Assembly (NCBI GenBank): GCA_947626575.1
Contig: CANQSR010000002.1
Coordinates: 124,001-188,000 of the forward strand
DNA length: 64,000 bases
Direction of reading: 5' to 3'
Origin: an uncultured Clostridia bacterium
Lineage (GTDB): Bacteria > Bacillota > Clostridia > Christensenellales > Borkfalkiaceae
The position numbers and the translations under genes were made by a program. Positions 1 to 8,434 of the stretch are shown in pieces. Position 1 is the stretch's first letter. Each line of letters starts with the position of its first letter. Below the pieces are notes generated by a model. It was not told the DNA's origin. It made no database searches and saw only the letters and a list, made by a program, of their open reading frames with translations.

Positions 1-582
1 CACACGGCCCAGCGGCTCGCCGAGGAGTATGGCGGCAGGGTGCAGGTCGTGGATAACCAGCGCATCTCCATCACGCAGAAACAGAGCGTTTACGATGCGC
101 TCACGCTCGCCAAGCGCGGGATGTCTGCCGCCGAGATCAGGGAAGAATTGCTGAAAACCAAGTTTGACAGCAGTATCTATATTTCCCTCGATACGCTCAA
201 ATACCTCAAAAAAGGCGGGCGTCTCACGCCCGCGGCCGCCCTTGTAGGCACGCTCCTGCGCATTAAACCCGTCTTGCAGATCCAAGGCGAAAAGCTCGAT
301 GCGTTCAAAAAGGTACACACCTTAAAGCAGGCTAAGGAAGTGATGATCGCGGCCGTCCAACACGACCTCGAAACGCGCTTCAAGGCCTATGCGGAAGCGG
401 GCGAGATGACCGTCGCCGTCGCGCACACGCAGAATTACGAGGAAGCGGAGAGCTTTCTCGGCGAACTTGCCGCGGCGTTCCCCCGCTGTAAAACGACCTT
501 CGCCGATCCCCTCTCGCTCTCCGTCTCCTGCCACATCGGCCCCGGCGCGCTCGCCGTCGCCTGCACGCGCGAGATCAAATAA
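1..582 (+). CDS. DegV family fatty-acid-binding protein, C-terminal part (5' truncated by window edge)
   Basis: The frame is open from base 1, so the gene begins outside the window; a GTG at 40 is an internal codon. The visible 193 residues match the second half of DegV proteins, which bind a long-chain fatty acid between two alpha/beta lobes and in Gram-positives feed FakA-type fatty acid kinase. Family landmarks seen are the Y-L-K-K-G-G-R-L segment near residue 69, the L-L-x-I-K-P-V-L segment and the closing H-I-G-P-G-A-L-A-V block. A second, complete DegV gene lies at 46,108. A strong hairpin follows the stop. Confidence 0.88.
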   Translation, partial: HTAQRLAEEYGGRVQVVDNQRISITQKQSVYDALTLAKRGMSAAEIREELLKTKFDSSIYISLDTLKYLKKGGRLTPAAALVGTLLRIKPVLQIQGEKLDAFKKVHTLKQAKEVMIAAVQHDLETRFKAYAEAGEMTVAVAHTQNYEEAESFLGELAAAFPRCKTTFADPLSLSVSCHIGPGALAVACTREIK

Positions 583-599
583 AATTCGAAGCGTTAAAA

Positions 600-627
600 C
601 CGCTCCCCGCATCTTTGCGGGGAGCGG
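600..627 (-). terminator. Hairpin terminator between convergent genes
   Basis: A perfect 11-bp GC-rich stem with a 6-nt loop lies between the plus-strand DegV gene and the end of rarA. On the minus strand the stem is followed by TTTT, so it best serves the rarA transcript. It may act in both directions. Confidence 0.7.
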
Positions 628-655
628 TAAACTTTGCTCAATTTTATCCTGTATT

Positions 656-1963
656 TCACTCTTTCTTGCCTTTCCGCTTGCGGATCTCCCTGACCGTCCG
701 CTCATAGCCCTTATCCGAGGGGGTATAATACACCCTGTCTTTGAGGGAATCGGGCAAATATTGCTGGTCAACATATCCGCCATAGTCGTGCGGATATTTG
801 TATTTCGCATGCGCGGCTTTCATTTCCCTGTCACCGTAAGAGCTATCGCGGAGATATTTCGGAATGTCGTCATCGCGGCTCTCTTTGGCGTCTGCACGCG
901 CGGCGTCCATCGCCATGACGACGGTGTTGCTCTTCTCGGCCTCGCAGACATAGATGATGGCCTCGCTGAGCGGAAGCAGCCCTTCGGGGTAGCCCATATT
1001 CTGAAAGGCCGTGAGCGCCGAGACCGCCACGACGAGCGCATTGGGATCGGACATGCCCACGTCCTCCGCCGCATGCGCGATGAGACGGCGGAATACAAGC
1101 AGAGGATCGCATCCCCCTTCGATGAGCCGCATGGCATAGTAGAGCGCGGCGTTGGCGTCGCTTCCGCGCAACGACTTGCAGAATGCGGAGAGGATATCGT
1201 AATAGAGATCTTGGTTATAGGAGAGCGCCTTGCGCTGGATGGACTGCTCCGCATCCGAAAGCGTGACGCGGATGGTCCCGTCCGCACCGGGCGCCGTGGT
1301 GAGGACGGCCAGCTCCAAGGCGTTATAAGCCGTCCGCAGGTCCCCGCCCGCCGTGACGGCGAGATGCTCCATGGCGTCGCCGTCCACTTGGGCATTGTAC
1401 GTTCCGAGGCCCTTGCGCTTATCGTGCAACGCGCGTTCGAGCGCGCCGCGGATATCCGCCGCCGTCAGCGGCTCGAAGTGAAAGACGCGGCAACGCGAGA
1501 CGATCGCGGGCGTCATGGAAGCATAGGGATTTTCCGTCGTCGAGCCGATAAAGAGGATGGTCCCCTGCTCGATGGCGGGAAGAAGCGAATCGGACTGCGT
1601 CTTGTTGAAGCGGTGGCATTCGTCGAGCATGAGGTAGGTGCGCTTGCCGAACATTTTCAGGTTGTTGCGCGCCTGTTCGACGGCCCTCTTGACGTCGGCC
1701 ACGCCCGCGTTGACGGCGTTGAGCTTGATAAACTCCCCGTTGGTCTGCGCCGCGATGATGTTGGCAAGCGTCGTCTTTCCGCACCCCGGAGGCCCCCAGA
1801 AGATGCAGCTGCCGAGGCGGTCGAGGGATATGGCGCGGCGGAGCAGCGACCCCTCCGCGATGAGATGCCCCTGCCCGACGAATTCCTTTAATGTGGAGGC
1901 ACGCATCCGCTCGGCGAGCGGTTTTGCGCGTTCCTCGTTGTCATTGAAATCGAAGAGATCCAT
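656..1963 (-). CDS. rarA: Replication-associated recombination protein A (RarA/MgsA), AAA+ ATPase
   Basis: This 435-residue protein has the RarA architecture. The clamp-loader-like AAA+ domain carries Walker A G-P-P-G-C-G-K-T-T at about residues 57-65. Walker B reads D-E-C-H, where the family usually has D-E-I-H. The sensor segment G-S-T-T-E-N-P and the C-terminal MgsA tetramerisation region (ending in the Y-K-Y-P-H-D-Y-G-G-Y block) are present. RarA acts at stalled replication forks with SSB. Its ATG shares one base with the stop of the patatin gene upstream, so the two are translationally coupled. The 600-627 hairpin closes the unit. Confidence 0.95.
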   Translation of the reverse strand: MDLFDFNDNEERAKPLAERMRASTLKEFVGQGHLIAEGSLLRRAISLDRLGSCIFWGPPGCGKTTLANIIAAQTNGEFIKLNAVNAGVADVKRAVEQARNNLKMFGKRTYLMLDECHRFNKTQSDSLLPAIEQGTILFIGSTTENPYASMTPAIVSRCRVFHFEPLTAADIRGALERALHDKRKGLGTYNAQVDGDAMEHLAVTAGGDLRTAYNALELAVLTTAPGADGTIRVTLSDAEQSIQRKALSYNQDLYYDILSAFCKSLRGSDANAALYYAMRLIEGGCDPLLVFRRLIAHAAEDVGMSDPNALVVAVSALTAFQNMGYPEGLLPLSEAIIYVCEAEKSNTVVMAMDAARADAKESRDDDIPKYLRDSSYGDREMKAAHAKYKYPHDYGGYVDQQYLPDSLKDRVYYTPSDKGYERTVREIRKRKGKKE

Positions 1964-2745
1964 CAGTCACGAAGCAGGGCGCGAATGGTTTCGGCCTTTG
2001 CCTTCCCAAGTTCATAGCCCTTTTCATAGGCAAATTCGAGGTCCTTGACCGCATATTGGTCCATGGGACCAAGCTCAGGTTCCAGCCACAGGTTTACATA
2101 TTTGCGCATGATGCGCTTTCTCTGGGTGGTGCGGGTATCCATGATGTCGATACAGCGGAGCAAGGTATCGACGAGGTTGCCCTTCACCTCCTTCTCCACC
2201 ATGAGATTGCCGAGGACATCGACGGCCACGATGACTTCCGCGCCCATCCTGCGCAGTTCGCGCGTGGGAACGCGTTCGAGGATGCCCCCGTCTACGAGCA
2301 TCTTGTATTTGCCGACGGAAGCGGGCGTAAAGATGCCCGGAATGGAACTCGAAGCGATGATGCTGTCGATCACGTTCCCCTCACGGAGTACGATCACCCG
2401 CCCCTTGATGATATCCGTCGCAACACATGCGAAGGGGATCTCCAACTCGTCAAAATTCTTCTCGCCCATGAGCGCGGCGATATGTTTCCGCGCCTTGGTC
2501 ATCTTCATGAGGCCGCCCTTGTTCAACGATAGCGAGGCGAGGTCAAAGAGTTTGAGGTCGATGACGGCGTCCTTCATATCCTGCGGCGAGACGCCCGCGC
2601 AGTAACAGGCGCCCACGATCGAACCCATCGAGCAGCCCGTTACAAAATCGGGGCGGAGTCCCGCTTCGCCGATGGCCTGCAAAAAGCCGATGTGCGCGAC
2701 GCCGCGCGAACCGCCTGCGCCGAGCGCAAGCCCGAATGTCTTCAT
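1963..2745 (-). CDS. Patatin-like phospholipase family protein (RssA/YlbK-like)
   Basis: This 260-residue protein is a predicted serine hydrolase of the patatin fold. The oxyanion loop G-A-G-G-S-R-G is at residues 10-16, the nucleophile elbow G-C-S-M-G near residue 38, and the catalytic Asp lies in V-D-G-G-I in the middle of the protein. It has no signal peptide, so it is probably cytoplasmic and acts on lipid esters. A strong AGGAGGAGATT site sits just before the ATG. It is followed directly by rarA. A second patatin paralogue lies at 23,127. The natural substrate is unknown. Confidence 0.88.
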   Translation of the reverse strand: MKTFGLALGAGGSRGVAHIGFLQAIGEAGLRPDFVTGCSMGSIVGACYCAGVSPQDMKDAVIDLKLFDLASLSLNKGGLMKMTKARKHIAALMGEKNFDELEIPFACVATDIIKGRVIVLREGNVIDSIIASSSIPGIFTPASVGKYKMLVDGGILERVPTRELRRMGAEVIVAVDVLGNLMVEKEVKGNLVDTLLRCIDIMDTRTTQRKRIMRKYVNLWLEPELGPMDQYAVKDLEFAYEKGYELGKAKAETIRALLRD

Positions 2746-2776
2746 AATCTCCTCCTGTTACGCATATGTAGTCCAT

Positions 2777-3715
2777 ATGACGCATTTCCGTAAAAAAATA
2801 TCGTCCGCCCTGATCTCGGTCGCATTGACAACCGCGCTCGTTCTCTTTTTGGTATTCCCTGCGCGCTATGCGGCGAGCGTGAAAGAGGGCATCATGTTAT
2901 GGGCCGCGAGCGTGCTTCCCGCAACGCTGCCCTTTCTCTTTTTGATCGCGCTCTTCACGCGGCGGAAGTTCTTTTCCCGCCTCGCGAAATGCTTTTCCCC
3001 CGTCTCCCGTGCGCTCTTCGCCGTCTCAGGGTCGGGGGCGTGCTGTATGTTGCTCTCCGCCGTGTCGGGATATCCCGTGGGCGCGCGGACCGTACTCGAT
3101 CTCACGGCTTCGGGCCGCCTCGCCAAGGAAGAACGGTTCCGCACGGCAATTCTTTCTACGACGACGGGACCCGCCTTTCTCGTGGGCGCCGTCGGTTTCG
3201 GAATGTTTCATAGCGCCGCGGCAGGATGGCTGCTCTTCGGGGCGCACCTCATCGGCGTCTATCTCGTCGGATTTCTCCTGAGGCTCCGCACGAAAAGCAT
3301 GCCCGCGCCTTCACAGATATCCGAAGCGCCGCCGATATCGCTTTCGCAAGCGCTCTCGGATTCCGTTCTTTCCGTCCTCTGCGTAGGCGGCGCCATCGCC
3401 ATCTTCTATGCCTTCGGCGCCATGATCGCGGATATCGGCGCGCTGTGTTCGCTCCCCGAAACCGCAAACACGGTCATCCGCGGACTGCTCGAAATGACGT
3501 CGGGCTGTGCGCTCGTTGCCCAAGCGCCTTCGGCGCTTTCGCTGGCGCTATGCGCATTCTTCGTCACTTTCGGCGGACTCTGTGTCCTCGTCCAGCAGCT
3601 TGCCTTCCTGCTCCCCGCCGGCATTTCCGCGCCCCGCTTTCTCCTTGCAAAACTCGCGCAGGGGCTTATCGCGGGGCTTTTTGCCTTTCTCTTTGCGGTC
3701 GCCGCGGGGTTTTAA
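2777..3715 (+). CDS. ylbJ: YlbJ-like sporulation integral membrane protein (nucleoside-recognition/Gate domain)
   Basis: This 312-residue polytopic membrane protein has about eight hydrophobic segments. The S-G-Y-P-V-G-A-R motif and the following G-P-A-F-L-V-G-A-V-G-F-G-M-F block are typical of YlbJ, a membrane protein needed for spore cortex formation in Bacillus. I chose the ATG at 2,777 because upstream codons give a proline- and serine-rich, non-membrane leader. No clear ribosome site precedes it, so the start is less certain than the gene. It is shorter than Bacillus YlbJ (about 400). It is convergent with pheA, the ends overlapping by 4 bp, and any promoter would lie inside the divergent patatin gene. 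Confidence 0.78.
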   Translation: MTHFRKKISSALISVALTTALVLFLVFPARYAASVKEGIMLWAASVLPATLPFLFLIALFTRRKFFSRLAKCFSPVSRALFAVSGSGACCMLLSAVSGYPVGARTVLDLTASGRLAKEERFRTAILSTTTGPAFLVGAVGFGMFHSAAAGWLLFGAHLIGVYLVGFLLRLRTKSMPAPSQISEAPPISLSQALSDSVLSVLCVGGAIAIFYAFGAMIADIGALCSLPETANTVIRGLLEMTSGCALVAQAPSALSLALCAFFVTFGGLCVLVQQLAFLLPAGISAPRFLLAKLAQGLIAGLFAFLFAVAAGF

Positions 3716-4533
3716 TCATAGGCGCCGAGCAGTTTGAACTGCTCGCAGTAGACCTGCGCCTCCGAGAGCGCCTTCTTCACCCATTCCGCCGAGATGTCCC
3801 CCGCAAATTCAATGAAAAAGCGGTATTGCTGGAAGGCGTTTTTCACGGGGCGGGATTCGATGCGGGTCAGGTTCAGCCCGTGGCGGAGAAAGATCTTCAA
3901 AAGGCCCAACAGCGAACCCGGCTTGTCCGCACAGACGGCCGAGAGGAACACCATCGTACTCGACGCGGGCAGGCGGCCCCGCCGTTCCACGAGCAAGAAG
4001 CGCGTGAGATTTCCCTTGTTATCCGCGATGTTTTCCTTGGACAGGACGATGCCTTCCCGCACCACATGCGCGCCGACGATGCCCGCGGCGTGCATGTCAA
4101 GTTTATCGAGGCTCTCCGCCGTCGAGGCGGTTTGGATGAACTTCACCTTGGGGAAGTGCGCTTCCAAATATTGCGAACATTGCCCGATGGCCTGTTCGTG
4201 GGAATAGATGCGCTCGATCTCCTCTTCGCGGACGCCCGCGAGGGTCGCGAGCCTGTGGTCGATCGAGAGCGGGAACTCCTTGACGGCGAAAATATCCTTT
4301 TCCTCCAAGAGGTCGAGGCATTCGAAGATCCCGCCGTTGAGAGAATTTTCCACGGGCAGGACTGCATGTTCGGCGTCGCCTGCAAGAAGCATCTGGACGG
4401 CCTCGGAGAAGGTATGGCAGAGTATGATCTCCTCCCCTTCGCACATCTTGGCCGCCGCAAGCTCCGAATAGCTCCCTTCGGGTCCCAAACAACTCACGCG
4501 GCGTTTCGCCGCAACATTTGTATTTATCTGCAT
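3712..4533 (-). CDS. pheA: Prephenate dehydratase
   Basis: This 273-residue monofunctional enzyme converts prephenate to phenylpyruvate, the committed step to phenylalanine. The N-terminal half is the periplasmic-binding-like catalytic fold, with C-L-G-P-E-G-S-Y-S near the start, V-E-N-S-L-N-G-G and the catalytic N-L-T-R-F. The C-terminal ACT domain contains L-T-R-I-E-S-R-P, the phenylalanine-binding signature, so feedback inhibition is expected. I chose the ATG at 4,533, ten bases after a GGAG site and beginning right after the DAHP synthase stop. A TTG at 4,551 is an alternative. It follows two DAHP synthases, giving a compact aromatic unit. Confidence 0.95.
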   Translation of the reverse strand: MQINTNVAAKRRVSCLGPEGSYSELAAAKMCEGEEIILCHTFSEAVQMLLAGDAEHAVLPVENSLNGGIFECLDLLEEKDIFAVKEFPLSIDHRLATLAGVREEEIERIYSHEQAIGQCSQYLEAHFPKVKFIQTASTAESLDKLDMHAAGIVGAHVVREGIVLSKENIADNKGNLTRFLLVERRGRLPASSTMVFLSAVCADKPGSLLGLLKIFLRHGLNLTRIESRPVKNAFQQYRFFIEFAGDISAEWVKKALSEAQVYCEQFKLLGAYD

Positions 4534-4534
4534 A

Positions 4535-5560
4535 TCATACGTTCTCCGCAATTTCGAGGATGAGGCGCTCGGTATCCGCCCAACCGAGGCAGGGATCGGT
4601 GATCGACTTCCCGAACACGATATCGTGCGGCTGGCTTCCCTCTTCCAAAAAACTCTCGATCATGACGCCCTTGACGATCCTTTGAAAATCTCCGTCGCAG
4701 GCGCGGTTCTGCAAGACTTCCTTCACGATGCGGATCTGCTGTTTGAAGCGCTTGCCCGAATTGGAATGGTTGGCGTCGATGACGACGGCGGGATTGGTGA
4801 TGCCGTCCATCGAGGCATAGCTCTCGGCGATCTGCATGACCGTCTCATAGTGATAGTTGGCGATGTCGTTTCCGTAATTATCCACGCGGCCGCGCAGGAT
4901 GCAATGCGCGTAGGGATTTCCGTCCGTGGAGACCTGCCAGCGGTGATACTTGAATACCTGCGGACTCTGTGCGGCATACACCGAGTTGATGAGAACGGGA
5001 ATGCTCCCGCTCATGGGATTTTTGATGCCCACGGGCGTATCGATGCCGCTCGCGACCAGCCTGTGCATCTGGTTCTCACTCGAACGCGCCCCCACCGTGT
5101 TATAGGTGATGAGGTCGTCCACATAGGCAAAGTTTTCGGGGTAAAGCATCTCGTCGGCCGCCGTCAGCCCCGATTCCGCGATGGCGCGGATGTGCAGGTC
5201 GCGGATGGTGCGGATGCCTTTCAGGATATCCTCTCCGTGTTCGGGGTCGGGCTGGGAGAACATGCCCTTATAGCCCACGCCCTTGGTGCGCGGTTTGTTG
5301 GTATAGATACGGGGGATGAGAACGAGCTTTTCTTCCACTTTCTCGCTGAGCCTTCCGAGGCGGCGCACGTATTCGAGTACCGCGAGCGGTTCGTGGGCCG
5401 AACACGGCCCCACGATGACCAAAAATTTATCGGACTTTCCCGTGATGACGTCGCGCGCGAGCGCATCCCGCTCCGCTTTGATCTTTTTGCCCTCTGCGGG
5501 CAACGGTTGTTGCTCCTTGATCTCCTCCGAAGAGGGGATCAATTGCCCCTTGTGAAACAT
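4535..5560 (-). CDS. aroF: 3-deoxy-7-phosphoheptulonate (DAHP) synthase, copy 1
   Basis: This 341-residue class I DAHP synthase condenses phosphoenolpyruvate and erythrose-4-phosphate, the first step of the shikimate pathway. Visible signatures are V-G-P-C-S-A-H-E-P (metal Cys), R-I-Y-T-N-K-P-R-T (PEP-binding Lys/Arg), G-A-R-S-S-E-N-Q and D-A-N-H-S-N-S-G-K (metal His). The site AGGAGAAAGAG precedes the ATG. It lies nine bases downstream of a closely related second copy, suggesting tandem duplication. The two may differ in feedback specificity. It is followed at once by pheA. Confidence 0.95.
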   Translation of the reverse strand: MFHKGQLIPSSEEIKEQQPLPAEGKKIKAERDALARDVITGKSDKFLVIVGPCSAHEPLAVLEYVRRLGRLSEKVEEKLVLIPRIYTNKPRTKGVGYKGMFSQPDPEHGEDILKGIRTIRDLHIRAIAESGLTAADEMLYPENFAYVDDLITYNTVGARSSENQMHRLVASGIDTPVGIKNPMSGSIPVLINSVYAAQSPQVFKYHRWQVSTDGNPYAHCILRGRVDNYGNDIANYHYETVMQIAESYASMDGITNPAVVIDANHSNSGKRFKQQIRIVKEVLQNRACDGDFQRIVKGVMIESFLEEGSQPHDIVFGKSITDPCLGWADTERLILEIAENV

Positions 5561-5569
5561 CTCTTTCTC

Positions 5570-6598
5570 CTAAATCTTATCTGCAATGTCGAGGATGAGC
5601 CGCTCGGTTTCCTCCCAGCCGAGGCAGGGATCGGTGATCGACTTCCCGAATACGATATCATGCGGCTGGCATCCGCCGACGAGGAAACTCTCGATCATAA
5701 ACCCCTTGACGGCGTTTTTGAAGTCCCTGTCATAGATACGGTTCTGCAACACTTCCTCCACGATGCGCACCTGCTGTTCGTACCGCTTGCCCGAATTGGA
5801 ATGGTTGGCGTCGATCACGATGGACGGGTTTTTCAATCCCCCTTCCGTGTTCGCATAGCTCTCCATGACCTGCATCACCGTTTCATAGTGATAGTTCGGG
5901 ATGTCGTTTCCGTAATTATCCACGCGCCCGCGCAGAACGGCATGCGCATAGGGATTTCCGCCCGTCTTTACCTGCCAATTGTGGTATTTGAACACTTGCG
6001 GGCTCTGTGCGGCGTAAATGGAGTTGATGAGGACGGGAATGCTCCCGCTCATGGGATTTTTGAAGCCGACGGGAAGCTCGATGCCGCTGGAAACCAAGCG
6101 GTGCATCTGGTTTTCGCTCGAACGCGCGCCGATGGCCACGTATGTCACGAGGTCCTCGACGTACGCGTAATTTTCCGGATACAGCATTTCGTCGGCCGCA
6201 GACAGGCCTGATTCTTCGATGGCGCCGAGCAGTAGCCCGCGGATGGTGCGGATGCCCTTCAACGTATCTTCCTCGTGTTCGGGGTCGGGCCGGGAGAACA
6301 TGCCCATATAGCCCACGCCGCGCGTACGCGGCTTGGCCGTGTAGATGCGCGGGATGAGGACGAGCTTCTCCTTGACGCGTTCGTTGAGCTTGCCGAGCCG
6401 CCGCACGTATTCGAGTACGGGCGCAGGCTCATGCGCCGAACACGGCCCCACGATGACGAGAAATTTATCCGACTGCCCCGTGATGACGTCGATGGCGAGT
6501 TTATCGCGCTCTTTCTTGATGCGGGCAAGCTCTTTGGGTACGGGCCGCTCCGCAATGATCTCTTCGGGCGACGGGATCATGATCTGCTTTTCAAACAT
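5570..6598 (-). CDS. aroF: 3-deoxy-7-phosphoheptulonate (DAHP) synthase, copy 2
   Basis: This 342-residue class I DAHP synthase has the same motifs as its neighbour: V-G-P-C-S-A-H-E-P, R-I-Y-T-A-K-P-R-T, G-A-R-S-S-E-N-Q and D-A-N-H-S-N-S-G-K. I chose the ATG at 6,598 because GAGGAA lies just upstream and the protein then aligns with copy 1 from its first residues. This start lies inside the end of coaD, overlapping by 8 bp. The two copies differ throughout at scattered positions, so the duplication is not recent. Confidence 0.94.
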   Translation of the reverse strand: MFEKQIMIPSPEEIIAERPVPKELARIKKERDKLAIDVITGQSDKFLVIVGPCSAHEPAPVLEYVRRLGKLNERVKEKLVLIPRIYTAKPRTRGVGYMGMFSRPDPEHEEDTLKGIRTIRGLLLGAIEESGLSAADEMLYPENYAYVEDLVTYVAIGARSSENQMHRLVSSGIELPVGFKNPMSGSIPVLINSIYAAQSPQVFKYHNWQVKTGGNPYAHAVLRGRVDNYGNDIPNYHYETVMQVMESYANTEGGLKNPSIVIDANHSNSGKRYEQQVRIVEEVLQNRIYDRDFKNAVKGFMIESFLVGGCQPHDIVFGKSITDPCLGWEETERLILDIADKI

Positions 6599-7073
6599 GG
6601 CTTCCTCTTTTTCCGATGGCTTCCGAGACAGCGGCGGGAACATATTCCGAATAGGGCTTCCCGAACAGGATGCAATTCCTCACGAGCGTGGAACTTACGT
6701 GCAACAGTTCCTGTTCCGCCGGGATGTAGATGGGGACAATTCCGGGATAGAGCTTCTTGGTGGCGTAATAATCGGCGGTCTCATACGTAAAATCCACCGC
6801 GTTCCTTACCCCGCGCACATAGAAGGGCGTTTGCTCTTTTGTAAGCAGGTCGGCGATGACGCCCTCCCATCGCAACACGCGCACCCGCTTTTCATCCCGA
6901 TATACTTCCTTTACCATCTGCGTGCGCTCTTCCGCCGAAAACATGCACTGTTTTTGATGGTTATCCGCAATGGTGACGACGACCTCGTCAAAGAGCGCAA
7001 GGCATTTCGTTACGGTGTCGGCATGCCCCAACGTAAAGGGATCGAACGTCCCCGCAAAAATACATTTTTTCAT
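6591..7073 (-). CDS. coaD: Phosphopantetheine adenylyltransferase
   Basis: This 160-residue enzyme makes dephospho-CoA from 4'-phosphopantetheine and ATP. It is of normal length. The nucleotidyltransferase signatures are T-F-D-P-F-T-L-G-H (the HxGH motif) near residues 9-17 and V-S-S-T-L-V-R (the ISSTxxR equivalent) near residue 127. Its start overlaps the rsmD stop by 4 bp (ATGA), an arrangement common in Firmicutes, and its stop overlaps the start of DAHP synthase copy 2. Confidence 0.97.
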   Translation of the reverse strand: MKKCIFAGTFDPFTLGHADTVTKCLALFDEVVVTIADNHQKQCMFSAEERTQMVKEVYRDEKRVRVLRWEGVIADLLTKEQTPFYVRGVRNAVDFTYETADYYATKKLYPGIVPIYIPAEQELLHVSSTLVRNCILFGKPYSEYVPAAVSEAIGKRGSHV

Positions 7074-7603
7074 GAAGCGCTCCTTCCGATCATATAGATC
7101 TTGGTCCTTCCGTAATTTCTCTTATCGGATATTGCCCAACCGGCGGGGATACATTCTTCCCGCTCGCTCTCCAAGATGACGAGGCCGCCCTCTTCCAAGA
7201 GGCCGCGCACGGCGATCAATTCCAATATTTCTTCCGTAAAACACTCCCGGTAGGGCGGATCGGCAAAGATGAGGCCGAATTTTCCCGTCACGGTTTTGAG
7301 ACAGGCGCGGAAATCCAGCGCATAGACTTTGGCATCTTCCCGCACGGCCGCAAGATTTTTTTTGAGGACGGCAAGGCTTTCGCGGGAAAAATCGTTGAAA
7401 ACAGCCTCTGCCGCACCGCGTGAGAGCGCTTCGATGCCGAGCGCACCGCTTCCCGCGAAGAGGTCGAGGACGCGCGCACCCGTAAGCCGCGCCGATAAAA
7501 TCTGGAAGAGCGATTCCTTTACGCGGTCCGACGTGGGGCGGATGTCGTTGCCGCGGAACTCCGCAAGCGTCCTGCCGCGATATTTTCCGGCAATGATCCT
7601 CAC
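7070..7603 (-). CDS. rsmD: 16S rRNA (guanine(966)-N(2))-methyltransferase
   Basis: This 177-residue Rossmann-fold methyltransferase modifies G966 of 16S rRNA. The N-terminus M-R-I-I-A-G-K-Y-R-G-R, the SAM loop L-D-L-F-A-G-S-G-A-L-G-I-E and the catalytic D-P-P-Y are diagnostic. It overlaps coaD downstream and the membrane gene upstream by 4 bp each, so all three are probably translated in a coupled fashion. Confidence 0.96.
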   Translation of the reverse strand: MRIIAGKYRGRTLAEFRGNDIRPTSDRVKESLFQILSARLTGARVLDLFAGSGALGIEALSRGAAEAVFNDFSRESLAVLKKNLAAVREDAKVYALDFRACLKTVTGKFGLIFADPPYRECFTEEILELIAVRGLLEEGGLVILESEREECIPAGWAISDKRNYGRTKIYMIGRSAS

Positions 7604-8301
7604 CGACGCTTCCCCTTTTCCGTTTTTTTATTCTCCGCGGCGGTCTCCCGCTTTGCGCCGCGCGCCCTGTTTTTTGCCTCGACTTTGGCGCCGACGATAT
7701 AAAAGATGCCGCTGACGATGATGGGCAGAAGCGTCATGAGGAGCGCCCAATACGGGCTGGCCGCGAGGCCGACGCCGCCTTCCCCCGCCCCGAAAAACGT
7801 GATGGGAAGGATGGCCCAACCCGCGAGCAGGACAAAGACAAGCTGCACGGCCTCCCATGCCTGTCCCGCGGGAAGAGAGCCTGAGATCAAACTCAGAATG
7901 ATGGCCGGGAGCGCGAGATAAAACCCGATCAAAAAGCCCTTCCACACCCTGTATTCCCGCTCGGAGCGGTGGCCGCTGCCCGAAACGATGCCGAACGCGA
8001 GATTTTTCCTGTGGATCTCGCCCGCAACGAAAGAGCCATAGTGGTTTTTTCCCACATAGTACAGAAGATGCCCGTTGAAGAATGCGCCGACCGCAATGCA
8101 GAGGATGCACAAAACCATTTCGAGGACAGTGTTTTGGTCGGGCGAAATGGCCTGGCTGGCAAACGCCAGCATGCCCATGAAGAAATACATGATGAAGGGC
8201 GTGATCGTTCTGCGCAGACATTCCCCCTGTATGCGCCAAAAGTATTGCCACTTTGTGGGTTCGGCGTTCTTTTTTTCTTTTTTGGGCGCTTCGTTCAACA
8301 T
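7600..8301 (-). CDS. Uncharacterised multi-pass membrane protein
   Basis: I do not recognise a family. The 233-residue product has a charged N-terminal tail, about four or five hydrophobic segments between residues 30 and 205, and a very basic C-terminus rich in Lys, Arg and Glu. The start at 8,301 is supported by GGAG nine bases upstream; longer starts have no site. It heads the rsmD-coaD-aroF-aroF-pheA run and has its own strong promoter at 8,343-8,371. Confidence 0.8.
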   Translation of the reverse strand: MLNEAPKKEKKNAEPTKWQYFWRIQGECLRRTITPFIMYFFMGMLAFASQAISPDQNTVLEMVLCILCIAVGAFFNGHLLYYVGKNHYGSFVAGEIHRKNLAFGIVSGSGHRSEREYRVWKGFLIGFYLALPAIILSLISGSLPAGQAWEAVQLVFVLLAGWAILPITFFGAGEGGVGLAASPYWALLMTLLPIIVSGIFYIVGAKVEAKNRARGAKRETAAENKKTEKGKRR

Positions 8302-8342
8302 AACACTCTCCGAAGGACGTATAATCCCCCTATTTTCCCGTA

Positions 8343-8371
8343 AGTATAACATAAATGCCCGCCTCTGTCAA
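8343..8371 (-). promoter_or_regulatory. Sigma-70-type promoter for the membrane protein-rsmD-coaD-aro unit
   Basis: TTGACA and TATACT are separated by 17 bp on the minus strand, about 40 bases before the ATG at 8,301. Confidence 0.8.
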
Positions 8372-8434
8372 GAAATTCCGCGGGCGTGCCGCGATTTTCG
8401 CCGCGCGTCCGCCCGTTTCCCGTCCCCAAAGGCG

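Noticed and set aside
467-1891. Long plus-strand frame across rarA
   Set aside because: It is the complement of a well-identified AAA+ gene and has no family signature.
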